From NCBI RefSeq assembly GCF_031181555.1, contig NZ_JAPSKQ010000003.1, positions 1 to 52,184 on the forward strand: a stretch of DNA of 52,184 nt. Reading direction: 5' to 3'. A program made the translations under genes and the position numbers. Positions within the stretch are counted from its first letter, which is position 1; each line of letters begins with the position of its first letter. The notes under the pieces are model-generated. The model saw only the letters and a program-made list of their open reading frames with translations. It was not told the origin of the DNA and did no database searches. The stretch is from Streptomyces sp. Lineage in GTDB: Bacteria > Actinomycetota > Actinomycetes > Streptomycetales > Streptomycetaceae. Positions 19,572-27,946 of this stretch are shown piece by piece.

Positions 19572-21305
19572 TCACTTGCCGTAGGCGAGCATCAACTTCT
19601 CCTTCGCCTCGTCATTGCCGGTCAGCCGGGTGGTCGAGAGGTAGAAACGTCCGTCGACCCAGTCGACCGACCTGCTGTAGAAGCTGTTCTCGATCTCCGC
19701 GATGCTCTGCGGGTTCCGCATCAGCTCCACCGGCTTGTGGTCGCTGCCGGTGGTCGGGACGGCCACGATCCGGCCGCCCGAGTCGTAGGAGGGCCTCACA
19801 TAGGCGATGAGCTTGCCGCCCTCGACCTTCATGGGCAGCATCGACGCCTCCACCGGGGACTCGACCCGCCACTTCTCCTTGCCGTTGGCGAGGTCGATCG
19901 CGACGATCTCGTTGGCCCCGGTGGTCGCCTTGGTGGGCAGGTACAGGGTGTCGGCGTCGACGGCGACGCCCTCGCAGCCCTGGAGGTCACGCGAGAGGAT
20001 GCCCCAGCCGCACTCGGGGGCGAAGTCCTCGTCGAAGCCGACCTGGGACCGGAACTTGCCGCCGGAGGTGAAGGTGGAGATGTTCCAGGCCTTCTTGTCC
20101 TCGTTGGTGCTGTAGATGACCACCGGGTCGAGGGAGTAGGCGTTCGCGACGCGCCAGCCCTTGTCGAACTTCTGGGTCCACTTCACCTTGCCGGTCTTCG
20201 GGTCGAGCTCGCGGAGCTCGTCGTGCTCGTTGTCGCCGCCGGCGCCGCAGGAGGCGACCTGGAGCAGTCGCTCGCCGCCGGCGAACCCGCCGGGGAAGCA
20301 CGAGTCGCCGTACTTCTTGGCGTCGAAGAGCTTCTTGCCGCTCGTCACGTCGTACGCCGTGCCGGACATCGAGCGGCCCACCATCAGCGTGTTGCCGGTG
20401 AGGGACAGCTCGATGGAGATCGCGGAGTCGAACAGCTCGCCGTCGGCGACCTCCTCGGTCCAGCCCTTCTCGCCGGTGTTGAGGTCGACGAGCTGGAGCC
20501 GGTTGCACTTGGCGCGGTCGCTGTCGCCGCTCATGTGGGCGACGACGATCTTGTCGTCGGCCGTCTTCTCCGGGGTGACCGCGCAGATCTTGTGCGGGAA
20601 GAGGATCGGCTCCCAGGTGGGCTTGCCGTCGGCGACGTCGTACGCGGACAGCTGCTTGTAGGCCGCCTTCACCGCCGTCTTGTCGGTGATCCACATGCCG
20701 GGGGCGTCGGCGCCGGAACCGGGCGCGTCGGGCGCCTCCTTGTACCAGAGCACCTTGGACTCGCCGGCCTGGCGGCCCTCGTTGAGGTCCTCCGGGTCCG
20801 TGCCGCCGTCACCGCTGCCGTCGCCGGGGTTGACCGGGGCGCCGGAGGCGCCGGGCTCGGGGTCGTCGCTCTTCCCGGCGACCGGCTTCTTGTCCTTCTT
20901 GCCGTCGTCGCCGCCGGAGACCGCCCACACGGTGCCGCCGACGACCAGCAGCGCCGCCACCGCGGCGCCGATGACGACGGCCGGCTTGCCCTTGAAGGGG
21001 TTGCGGGAGCCGGATCCGGGGGGCGGCGTGCCGGGCGCCCCGGGGAACTGCGGCTGCGGCGGGTAGCCGTAACCGGGCTGCCCGTACGGGCCCGGCTGCT
21101 GCGGCTGCCCGTAGGGGCCGGAGGCGTACGGCCCGGAGTTGTACGGCCCCGGCTGCTGCGGATAGCCGTACCCGGGCTGCGGGGCGCCGGACGGCGGGCC
21201 CTGCGGAGGCGGCGGCTGCTGCGGGGCCCCGAAGCCACCGCCCGGCGGCGGATCCTGCGGCGCTCCGAAGCCGCCTTGAGGCGGCTGGTTGGGCGGCTGA
21301 GTCAT
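19572..21305 (-). CDS. Second membrane-anchored PQQ-like beta-propeller protein
   Basis: 577 residues with the same plan as its neighbour: P/Q/G/Y-rich cytoplasmic tail (1-100), one helix (about 108-130), an acidic Gly/Asp linker, then an external domain with blade-like repeats (LQLVDLNTGEKGWT, RELDPKTGKVKWTQK, VAIDLANGKEKWR). The AGGGGGA before ATG 21305 is a good ribosome binding site. It is in the same orientation as the paralogue with a 106-bp gap, so probably one transcript. The function is unknown; an enzyme is unlikely because the repeats look structural. Confidence 0.85.
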   Translation of the reverse strand: MTQPPNQPPQGGFGAPQDPPPGGGFGAPQQPPPPQGPPSGAPQPGYGYPQQPGPYNSGPYASGPYGQPQQPGPYGQPGYGYPPQPQFPGAPGTPPPGSGSRNPFKGKPAVVIGAAVAALLVVGGTVWAVSGGDDGKKDKKPVAGKSDDPEPGASGAPVNPGDGSGDGGTDPEDLNEGRQAGESKVLWYKEAPDAPGSGADAPGMWITDKTAVKAAYKQLSAYDVADGKPTWEPILFPHKICAVTPEKTADDKIVVAHMSGDSDRAKCNRLQLVDLNTGEKGWTEEVADGELFDSAISIELSLTGNTLMVGRSMSGTAYDVTSGKKLFDAKKYGDSCFPGGFAGGERLLQVASCGAGGDNEHDELRELDPKTGKVKWTQKFDKGWRVANAYSLDPVVIYSTNEDKKAWNISTFTSGGKFRSQVGFDEDFAPECGWGILSRDLQGCEGVAVDADTLYLPTKATTGANEIVAIDLANGKEKWRVESPVEASMLPMKVEGGKLIAYVRPSYDSGGRIVAVPTTGSDHKPVELMRNPQSIAEIENSFYSRSVDWVDGRFYLSTTRLTGNDEAKEKLMLAYGK

Positions 21306-21525
21306 CAGCGCGTTCCCCCTTACTCACTGATTTTTAGCCACGCCCTGAGGCACGTGATGGACCCAGAGTCGTATTCAGACGGTTCTCGGTCGGCCCTTTC
21401 TATCACCCGGCACCGACGGCCCACCGGGCCGCGTCCGCCCCTGTTCCCAAGGGAGGACCGGCCCGTGATGTGCCCGTTACGTGCCTTCACGCGCTCTTCA
21501 CGCGCCGCGCGCCCCCCGTGCGCAG

Positions 21526-21547
21526 GCGCGCGGACGGGTCCGCGCGC
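21526..21547 (-). terminator. Hairpin terminator of the ABC-F gene
   Basis: GCGCGCGGA (21526-21534) and TCCGCGCGC (21539-21547), a perfect 9-bp stem with a CGGG tetraloop, directly after the stop of the leftward ABC-F gene. In the remaining space up to 21306 I see no clear element beyond an AT-rich TAAAAAT near 21330-21340 on the minus strand, a possible -10. Confidence 0.75.
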
Positions 21548-21550
21548 GGG

Positions 21551-23368
21551 TCAGGCGTCCTCCGCCAGTTCCAGCCAGCGCAGCTCCAGTTCCTCCCGCC
21601 GGCCGGCCAGTTCCCGCAGTTCGGCGTCGAGTTCGGCGACCTTCGCGAAGTCGGTGGCGTGCTCGGCGATGGCGGCGTGCAGCTTGGCCTCCTGCTCCGA
21701 GACCTTGTCCAGCTGCCGCTCGATCTTCTGCAGTTCCTTCTTGGCGGCGCGCAGGTCGGCGGCGCTCTTCTCGGGGGCGGCCTGCTCGGTGCGGGCGGCG
21801 GCGGGTGCCGGGACCGGGGCCGCGGCGGCCTCCTCCATCCGCTTGCGGCGCTCCAGGTACTCGTCGATGCCGCGCGGCAGCATCCGCAGGGTGCCGTCGC
21901 CGAGGAGGGCGAACACCCGGTCGGTGGTGCGCTCGATGAAGAACCGGTCGTGGGAGATGACGATCATCGAGCCGGGCCAGCCGTCGAGGAGGTCCTCGAG
22001 CTGGGTGAGGGTCTCGATGTCGAGGTCGTTGGTGGGCTCGTCGAGGAAGAGGACGTTGGGCTCGTCCATGAGCAGGCGCAGCAGCTGGAGCCTGCGCCGC
22101 TCACCGCCGGACAGGTCGCCGACCGGCGTCCACTGCTTCTCCTTGCTGAACCCGAACGTCTCGCACAGCTGCCCGGCGGTCATCTCGCGCCCCTTGCCGA
22201 GGTCGACGCGCTCGCGCACCTGCTGCACGGCCTGGAGCACCCGCCAGGTGGGGTCGAGTTCGGCGACCTCCTGGGAGAGGTAGGCGAGCTTGACCGTCTT
22301 GCCGACGCGGATCCGCCCGCCCGCGGGCTGTGCCTCGCCCTCGGTGCGGGCGGCCTCGGCGAGTGCCCGCAGCAGGGACGTCTTGCCGGCGCCGTTGACG
22401 CCGACCAGGCCGATGCGGTCGCCGGGGCCGAGCTGCCAGGTGACGTGCTTGAGCAGCACCTTCGGGCCGGCCTGGACGGTGACGTCCTCGAGGTCGAACA
22501 CCGTCTTGCCGAGCCGCGAGGAGGCGAACTTCATCAGCTCGCTGCTGTCGCGGGGCGGCGGGACGTCCTTGATGAGCTCGTTGGCGGCCTCGACGCGGAA
22601 GCGCGGCTTGGACGTCCGCGCGGGCGCCCCGCGGCGCAGCCAGGCCAGCTCCTTGCGGACCAGGTTCTGCCGCTTGGCCTCCTCGGTGGCGGCGATGCGT
22701 TCGCGCTCCGCGCGGGCGAAGACGTAGTCGGAGTAGCCGCCCTCGTACTCGAAGACGTCGCCGCGCTGCACGTCCCACATGCGGGTGCAGACCTGGTCGA
22801 GGAACCACCGGTCGTGGGTGACGCAGACGAGCGCGGACCGGCGGGCCCGCAGGTGCTGGGCGAGCCAGGCGATGCCCTCGACGTCGAGGTGGTTGGTCGG
22901 CTCGTCGAGGACGATCAGGTCCTGCTCCTCGATGAGCAGCTTGGCGAGCGCGATCCGGCGCCGCTCGCCGCCGGACAGCGGCCCGATGACGGTGTCGAGG
23001 CCCTTGGGGAACCCGGGCAGGTCCAGCCCGCCGAACAGCCCGGTCAGTACGTCCCGGACCTTGGCGTTCCCGGCCCACTCGTGGTCGGCCATGTCCCCGA
23101 TGACCTCGTGCCGGACGGTGGCCTCGGGGTCGAGCGAGTCGTGCTGGGTGAGCACCCCGAGCCGCAGCCCGCCGGAGTGGGTGACCCGCCCGGTGTCGGC
23201 CTCCTCCAGCCGGGCCAGCATCCGGATGAGGGTGGTCTTGCCGTCGCCGTTGCGGCCGACGACACCGATGCGGTCGCCCTCGGAGACGCCGAGGGACACG
23301 CCGTCGAGGAGGGCACGGGTGCCGTACACCTTGCTGACGTTCTCGACATTGACCAGGTTGACGGCCAT
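21551..23368 (-). CDS. ABC-F family ATPase (Uup/EttA-like, ribosome-associated)
   Basis: 605 residues with two nucleotide-binding domains and no membrane segments. First domain: Walker A GRNGDGKTT, signature LSGGERRR, Walker B LIVLDEPTNHLD. Second: Walker A GVNGAGKTS, signature LSGGERRR, Walker B VLFLDEPTNDLD. The two signatures are identical, and the linker carries a PtIM-like helical insertion. The C-terminal 90 residues form a charged coiled coil, as in Uup. ABC-F proteins act on ribosomes; some give antibiotic resistance, but housekeeping roles are more common for this type. The start is ATG 23368. Confidence 0.92.
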   Translation of the reverse strand: MAVNLVNVENVSKVYGTRALLDGVSLGVSEGDRIGVVGRNGDGKTTLIRMLARLEEADTGRVTHSGGLRLGVLTQHDSLDPEATVRHEVIGDMADHEWAGNAKVRDVLTGLFGGLDLPGFPKGLDTVIGPLSGGERRRIALAKLLIEEQDLIVLDEPTNHLDVEGIAWLAQHLRARRSALVCVTHDRWFLDQVCTRMWDVQRGDVFEYEGGYSDYVFARAERERIAATEEAKRQNLVRKELAWLRRGAPARTSKPRFRVEAANELIKDVPPPRDSSELMKFASSRLGKTVFDLEDVTVQAGPKVLLKHVTWQLGPGDRIGLVGVNGAGKTSLLRALAEAARTEGEAQPAGGRIRVGKTVKLAYLSQEVAELDPTWRVLQAVQQVRERVDLGKGREMTAGQLCETFGFSKEKQWTPVGDLSGGERRRLQLLRLLMDEPNVLFLDEPTNDLDIETLTQLEDLLDGWPGSMIVISHDRFFIERTTDRVFALLGDGTLRMLPRGIDEYLERRKRMEEAAAAPVPAPAAARTEQAAPEKSAADLRAAKKELQKIERQLDKVSEQEAKLHAAIAEHATDFAKVAELDAELRELAGRREELELRWLELAEDA

Positions 23369-23442
23369 TTCTCTCCTGCCCGGGGGATCGATCAGCTTTC
23401 AAGCGTAGGGCCTCCCGGCCGGCGGTCGACACGCCCGGAGAT

Positions 23443-23459
23443 CGTCACTCATTGTGACG
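23443..23459. repeat. Short palindrome between ABC-F and the Uma2 gene
   Basis: CGTCAC (23443-23448) and GTGACG (23454-23459), a perfect 6-bp inverted repeat with a 5-bp spacer in the divergent intergenic region. It is a possible operator, weakly supported. Confidence 0.3.
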
Positions 23460-23518
23460 GCGTGATCGGGAACGGGAACGGGCGGCTGCCGTGGAGGGCA
23501 GGCAGCAGGATCCCGCCC

Positions 23519-24130
23519 ATGGGAGGAACCACGACCGCCGAGTCCGTCGAGCACCGACGCCCCTGGCCGGTGCCGCCCCCGGACGGCTACACCGTGGACG
23601 ACCTGTTCGCACTGCCTGGTCTCCCGCCGCACACCGAGCTGATCGACGGGAGTCCCGTCACCGTGAGTCCGCAGCGCAATCTCCACGCAGACGTGATCGG
23701 CCTGCTGGTCGGTGGCCTGCGGCGCAGTGTGCCGAAGAAGTACGGGGTGGGACGGGAGATGACCGTCGTCCTGGACCGGCGCAACGGACCGGAGCCCGAG
23801 GTGAGCGTCGTCTTCGCCGATGCGGTCCGCGGCCCGGACCGGACGAGCTACCGGGCTCAGGACGTGGTACCGGCCATCGAGGTCGTGTCCCCGGACGCGG
23901 AGTCCCGTGACCGTACGGCCGAGCCGTACGAGTACGGCACCGCCGGCCTCCCTCGTTTCCGGCGGGCCGAGCGGGACGGAACCGACCGCAGGCCGCTCGT
24001 CCACGTGGACGAGCCGGACCCGCTCACCCGCTCGTACGTGCACATGGGCATGCACCGCGATCGGATCGAGGTCGACAAGCCCTGCACGATCGACATCGAC
24101 CTCGCCGCCGTCGACGAGCTCTGCCCCGGA
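23519..24130 (+). pseudogene. Uma2-family (DUF820) nuclease-like gene, degenerate, without its own stop codon
   Basis: From ATG 23519 the frame encodes about 204 residues alignable to the Uma2 family abundant in Streptomyces (YTVDDLFALPGLPPHTELIDG near 24-44, AIEVVSP at 119-125). The family's PD-(D/E)xK site looks damaged: the usual Asp after PEP is Glu94, and the usual Lys in DRxxK is Glu135. No in-frame stop follows the domain. The frame stays open to 25342, running antisense through ispE and into ksgA, so the natural end has been lost. Confidence 0.6.
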
Positions 24131-24135
24131 GCCCC

Positions 24136-25032
24136 TCAGACGACCGTCGCCCCCGGCACCGGCCCCGCCGCCGTGCGCACCGTGCGGCAGGTCCCGGAGA
24201 CCCGCAGGGCGTCGGCGATCGCGTCCGCCGCCTCCGCGTCCCGGGCGAGGAACGCCGTGGTCGGCCCCGAGCCCGAGACCAGCGGGGCCAGCGCCCCCGC
24301 CGCGCGTCCCGCCGCGAGGGTGTCGGCGAGCTCCGGGAACAGCGACAGCGCCGCGGGCTGGAGGTCGTTGGAGACGGCGGCGGCGAGCGCGTCGGGGTCG
24401 CCCTTGGCCAGGGCGTCGAGCAGTTCCTGCGAGGCCACCGGCTCGGGAATCTCCCGCCCCTCCGCCAGCCGGTCGAACTCGCGGAAGACCGCCGGGGTGG
24501 ACAGCCCGCGGCCGGCCATCGCGAACACCCAGTGGAAGGTGCCGCCCACCTCCAGCTCCGTCAGCTTCTCACCGCGCCCGGTGCCCAGTGCCGCACCTCC
24601 CACCAGGCTGAACGGCACGTCGCTGCCCAGCTCGGCGCAGATGTCGAGCAGTTCCTCCCGCGAGGCGCCCGTCCCCCACAGCGCGTCGCAGGCCAGCAGC
24701 GCGCCCGCACCGTCGGCGCTGCCGCCCGCCATGCCGCCGGCGACGGGGATGTCCTTGGCGATGTGGAGGTGCACGTCGGCGTCGCGGCCGTACCGCTCGG
24801 CGAGCGCGAGGGCGGCGCGCGCCGCGAGGTTCGTGCGGTCCAGGGGGACCTGGCCGGCGTCCGGACCCGCACAGGTGATCCGGAGCCCGTCGGCGGAGGG
24901 GGTCGCGGTGACCTCGTCGTGGAGGCCGACCGCGAGGAAGACGTTGGCCAGGTCGTGGAAGCCGTCGGGGCGGGCGGCGCCGACCGCGAGCTGGACGTTG
25001 ACCTTGGCGGGGACGCGGACGGTGACGCTCAC
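24136..25032 (-). CDS. ispE: 4-diphosphocytidyl-2-C-methyl-D-erythritol kinase
   Basis: Phosphorylates CDP-methylerythritol in the non-mevalonate isoprenoid pathway. A 298-residue GHMP kinase: [11 protein letters not shown] at the start (Lys10), the glycine-rich ATP loop [18 protein letters not shown], and [10 protein letters not shown]. The GTG start at 25032 overlaps the ksgA stop (GTGA), so it is coupled to ksgA. The conserved actinobacterial order ksgA-ispE is kept. Its 3' end lies antisense to the run-on Uma2 frame. Confidence 0.96.
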   Translation of the reverse strand: MSVTVRVPAKVNVQLAVGAARPDGFHDLANVFLAVGLHDEVTATPSADGLRITCAGPDAGQVPLDRTNLAARAALALAERYGRDADVHLHIAKDIPVAGGMAGGSADGAGALLACDALWGTGASREELLDICAELGSDVPFSLVGGAALGTGRGEKLTELEVGGTFHWVFAMAGRGLSTPAVFREFDRLAEGREIPEPVASQELLDALAKGDPDALAAAVSNDLQPAALSLFPELADTLAAGRAAGALAPLVSGSGPTTAFLARDAEAADAIADALRVSGTCRTVRTAAGPVPGATVV

Positions 25033-25898
25033 GCGGCGGGCTCCTTGTGTTCGGCGATGCGCGCGAACTCCTCGACGGTCAGGGACTCCCCCCGGGCCTG
25101 CGGCGACACCCCGGCGGCGACCAGGGCGGCCTCCGCGGCGGCCGCCGAACCGGCCCAGCCGGCGAGCGCGGCCCGCAGGGTCTTGCGGCGCTGGGCGAAG
25201 GCGGCGTCGACGACGGCGAAGACCTCGCGCCGGGAGGCGGTGGTCTTCAGCGGCTCGGCCCGGCGGACCAGGGAGACCAGCCCGCTGTCGACGTTGGGCG
25301 CCGGCCAGAAGACGTTCCGCCCGATGGCGCCGGCCCGCTTGACCTCGGCGTACCAGTTGGCCTTGACCGAGGGCACGCCGTACACCTTCGAACCGGGTGC
25401 GGCGGCGAGCCGGTCGGCGACCTCCGACTGGACCATGACGAGGGTGCGCTCGATGCTCGGGAAGGTGTCGAGCATGTGCAGCAGGACGGGCACGGCCACG
25501 TTGTAGGGGAGGTTCGCGACCAGCGCGGTCGGGGCGGGGCCGGGCAGCTCGGTGACGTGCATCGCGTCGGAGTGGACCAGCGCGAACCGGTCGGCGCGCC
25601 CGGGCATGCGGGCCGCGATGGTGGCGGGCAGCGCGGCGGCCAGGACGTCGTCGATCTCGACGGCGGTGACCCGGTCGGCGACCTCCAGCAGCGCCAGTGT
25701 GAGCGAGCCGAGCCCCGGGCCGACCTCGACGACCACGTCGTCGGGGCGGACCTCGGCGGTGCGGACGATCCGGCGGACCGTGTTCGCGTCGATGACGAAG
25801 TTCTGGCCGCGCTGCTTGGTGGGCCGTACGCCGAGGGCGGCCGCCAGTTCGCGGACGTCGGCGGGGCCCAGGAGGGCGTCGGGGGTGGGGCTGGTCAC
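25029..25898 (-). CDS. ksgA: 16S rRNA dimethyladenosine transferase
   Basis: Dimethylates two adjacent adenines in helix 45 of 16S rRNA during small-subunit assembly. 289 residues with the SAM motif [14 protein letters not shown] and the catalytic [11 protein letters not shown] motif, plus the [10 protein letters not shown]-terminal domain. The start is GTG 25898; TACCCT (complement of 25905-25910) is 6 nt upstream and no ribosome binding site is present, so the mRNA is probably leaderless. Coupled downstream to ispE. The usual upstream neighbour rpfB is missing. Confidence 0.96.
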   Translation of the reverse strand: MTSPTPDALLGPADVRELAAALGVRPTKQRGQNFVIDANTVRRIVRTAEVRPDDVVVEVGPGLGSLTLALLEVADRVTAVEIDDVLAAALPATIAARMPGRADRFALVHSDAMHVTELPGPAPTALVANLPYNVAVPVLLHMLDTFPSIERTLVMVQSEVADRLAAAPGSKVYGVPSVKANWYAEVKRAGAIGRNVFWPAPNVDSGLVSLVRRAEPLKTTASRREVFAVVDAAFAQRRKTLRAALAGWAGSAAAAEAALVAAGVSPQARGESLTVEEFARIAEHKEPAA

Positions 25899-25904
25899 GG
25901 GACA

Positions 25905-25910
25905 AGGGTA
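25905..25910 (-). promoter_or_regulatory. -10 element of a leaderless ksgA promoter
   Basis: TACCCT on the minus strand, 6 nt before the ksgA GTG. A TGACCT-like -35 lies about 19 nt further upstream, inside the tatD end. Confidence 0.4.
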
Positions 25911-25932
25911 CGGGGCGGCACGGCGGCCCAGG

Positions 25933-26823
25933 TCAGTAGCCGAAGGCGCGGGCCGTGTTCGCCCCGAGGGCCGTGGCGAGGGTGTCCTCGTCGACGCCCC
26001 GTACGGCGGCCATGGCGCGCACCGTGACCGGCACCAGGTACGGGGCGTTGGGCCGCCCGCGGTAGGGCGCCGGCGTCAGGAAGGGCGCGTCGGTCTCCAC
26101 CAGGACCAGTTCCAGCGGGGCGACGGCGAGCGCGTCGCGCAGGTTCTGCGCGTTCTTGAAGGTGACGTTGCCGGCGAACGACATGAAGTACCCGGCGGCG
26201 GCGCAGATCTCCGCCATCTCCGCGTCCCCCGAGTAGCAGTGGAAGACGGTCCGCTCGGGGGCGCCCTCCTCCTTCAGGACGCGCAGGACGTCGGCGTGGG
26301 CGTCGCGGTCGTGGATCACCAGGGCCTTGCCGTGCCGCTTGGCGATCTCGATGTGGGCGCGGAAGGACCGCTCCTGCGCCTCCTTGCCCTCCGGTCCGGT
26401 GCGGAAGTAGTCGAGCCCGGTCTCGCCGACGCCCTTGACCTGGGGCAGCGCGGCCAGCCGGTCGATCTCGGCGAGCGCCTCGTCCAGCGCCGCGTCCCCG
26501 CCGGGCGCGCGGGCGCCCTGCCGGGACCAGCCGTCGGGGTCCCCGTGGACGATGCGCGGGGCCTCGTTGGGGTGCAGCGCGACGGTCGCGTGGACGCCGT
26601 CGTACGCGGCGGCCGTCTGCGCCGCCCAGTGCGAGCCCTTGAGGTCGCAGCCGACCTGCACGACCGTCGTCACGCCCACCGAGGCGGCCTTGGCGAGGGC
26701 GTCCTCCACCGTGCCGGACTGCATGTCGAGGTGGGTGTGCGAGTCCGCGACCGGCACCCGCAGGGGTTCCGGGAGCGGCGGGGCGGCGTTCTTGTCGGAC
26801 GTGTCGGGGGCGTTCGCAGACAT
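25933..26823 (-). CDS. tatD: TatD-family metal-dependent DNase
   Basis: 296 residues of the TatD amidohydrolase fold: metal ligands in DSHTHLD, the GETGLDY glutamate, histidines in IHDRDAH and HCYSG, and ETDAPFL near the end. Members act as 3'-5' exonucleases or deoxyribonucleases and in D-Tyr-related quality control. The start is ATG 26823 with TAGGAT 7 nt upstream on the minus strand and no strong ribosome binding site, so probably leaderless. Followed 34 bp later by ksgA. Confidence 0.93.
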   Translation of the reverse strand: MSANAPDTSDKNAAPPLPEPLRVPVADSHTHLDMQSGTVEDALAKAASVGVTTVVQVGCDLKGSHWAAQTAAAYDGVHATVALHPNEAPRIVHGDPDGWSRQGARAPGGDAALDEALAEIDRLAALPQVKGVGETGLDYFRTGPEGKEAQERSFRAHIEIAKRHGKALVIHDRDAHADVLRVLKEEGAPERTVFHCYSGDAEMAEICAAAGYFMSFAGNVTFKNAQNLRDALAVAPLELVLVETDAPFLTPAPYRGRPNAPYLVPVTVRAMAAVRGVDEDTLATALGANTARAFGY

Positions 26824-26830
26824 GTCCCCG

Positions 26831-26836
26831 ATCCTA
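26831..26836 (-). promoter_or_regulatory. -10 element of a leaderless tatD promoter
   Basis: TAGGAT on the minus strand, 7 nt before the ATG. It matches the streptomycete TAGNNT form. No clear -35. The 183-bp space up to rsmI also holds a 7-bp stem (26970-26976 with 26988-26994) that may end the rsmI transcript. Confidence 0.45.
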
Positions 26837-27006
26837 CGGAAGGGGCGCGCCGCACCGTCCCGATCCCTTTGCCGACGGCCGGGCCGGCGCCCCGGAGGGG
26901 TGCGGGGCCGTACCGGCGGGCGGCTTCGCCGCGTGGGCGCGACCGGGCCCGCGACCGCCGGCCCGCGGCGGACCGCTCTCCCCCACGGCGGTCCCCGGAG
27001 GCCGGC

Positions 27007-27855
27007 CTACTCCGCGGAGCGTTTCGCCGCCACCACCGCGTCGAACACCTCCCGCTTCGGCACCCCCGCCGCCACGGCCACCGCGGCGATCGCCTCCTTG
27101 CGCCGCTCCCCGGCCTCCTCGCGCGCCCGCACCCGGCGCACCAGCTCGGCGGCGTCCACCTCCTCGGCCCCCTTCTCCGGCGCCCCTTCGACCACCACGG
27201 TGATCTCGCCGCGCACCCCCTCGGCCGCCCACGCGGCGAGCTCGGCCAGCGGGCCCCGCCTGACCTCCTCGTACGTCTTGGTCAGCTCCCGGCAGACGGC
27301 GGCCCGGCGCTCCGCCCCGAACACCTCGGCCATCGCGGCGAGGGTGTCGTCGAGGCGGTGCGGGGACTCGAAGTAGACGAGGGTGCGCCGTTCCCCGGCC
27401 ACCTCCCGCAGCCGTCCCAGCCGCTCCCCGGCCTTGCGGGGCAGGAACCCCTCGAAGCAGAACCGGTCCACGGGCAGCCCGGACAGGGCGAGCGCGGTGA
27501 GCACGGCGGACGGTCCGGGCACCGCGGTGACCCTGATGTCCCGCTCGACGGCCGCCGCGACCAGCCGGTACCCGGGGTCGGAGACCGAGGGCATCCCGGC
27601 GTCCGTCACCAGCAGCACGCGCGCGCCGCCCGCCAGCTCCTCGACCAGCTCGGGCGTACGGGCGGACTCGTTGCCCTCGAAGTACGACACGACCCGCCCC
27701 CCGGGCGTGACGCCGAGCGCCTGGGCCAGCCGGCGCAGCCGCCGGGTGTCCTCGGCGGCGACGACGTCGGCGCCGGCCAGTTCCTCGGCGAGCCGGGGCG
27801 GGGCGTCGGAGACGTCGCCGATGGGGGTGCCTGCGAGTACGAGGGTTCCGGTCAC
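27007..27855 (-). CDS. rsmI: 16S rRNA 2'-O-ribose methyltransferase (C1402)
   Basis: 282 residues of the RsmI/tetrapyrrole-methylase fold: GTPIGDVSD near the start, AEDTRRLRRL, TDAGMPSVSDPGYRLV and VPGPSA, all standard for RsmI. It modifies the decoding centre of 16S rRNA. The start is GTG 27855 with GGGAGGA 8 nt upstream. Divergent from pmt. Confidence 0.94.
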   Translation of the reverse strand: MTGTLVLAGTPIGDVSDAPPRLAEELAGADVVAAEDTRRLRRLAQALGVTPGGRVVSYFEGNESARTPELVEELAGGARVLLVTDAGMPSVSDPGYRLVAAAVERDIRVTAVPGPSAVLTALALSGLPVDRFCFEGFLPRKAGERLGRLREVAGERRTLVYFESPHRLDDTLAAMAEVFGAERRAAVCRELTKTYEEVRRGPLAELAAWAAEGVRGEITVVVEGAPEKGAEEVDAAELVRRVRAREEAGERRKEAIAAVAVAAGVPKREVFDAVVAAKRSAE

Positions 27856-27934
27856 ACCCCCATCCTCCCAGGACCGCGGGACAGCACGGGCGGGGCATAC
27901 CGCCCATGCACGGGACTCCCACAGCGCCGTTCCC

Positions 27935-27940
27935 TACGAT
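27935..27940 (+). promoter_or_regulatory. -10 element of a leaderless pmt promoter
   Basis: TACGAT, 6 nt before the pmt GTG. There is no ribosome binding site between them. A convincing -35 is not visible. Confidence 0.45.
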
Positions 27941-27946
27941 GGCGCG

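Noticed and set aside
21470..23518. The long plus-strand frame opposite the ABC-F gene, preceding the Uma2 domain
   Set aside because: Shadow of ABC-F codons; only the part from 23519 has family sequence and a plausible start.
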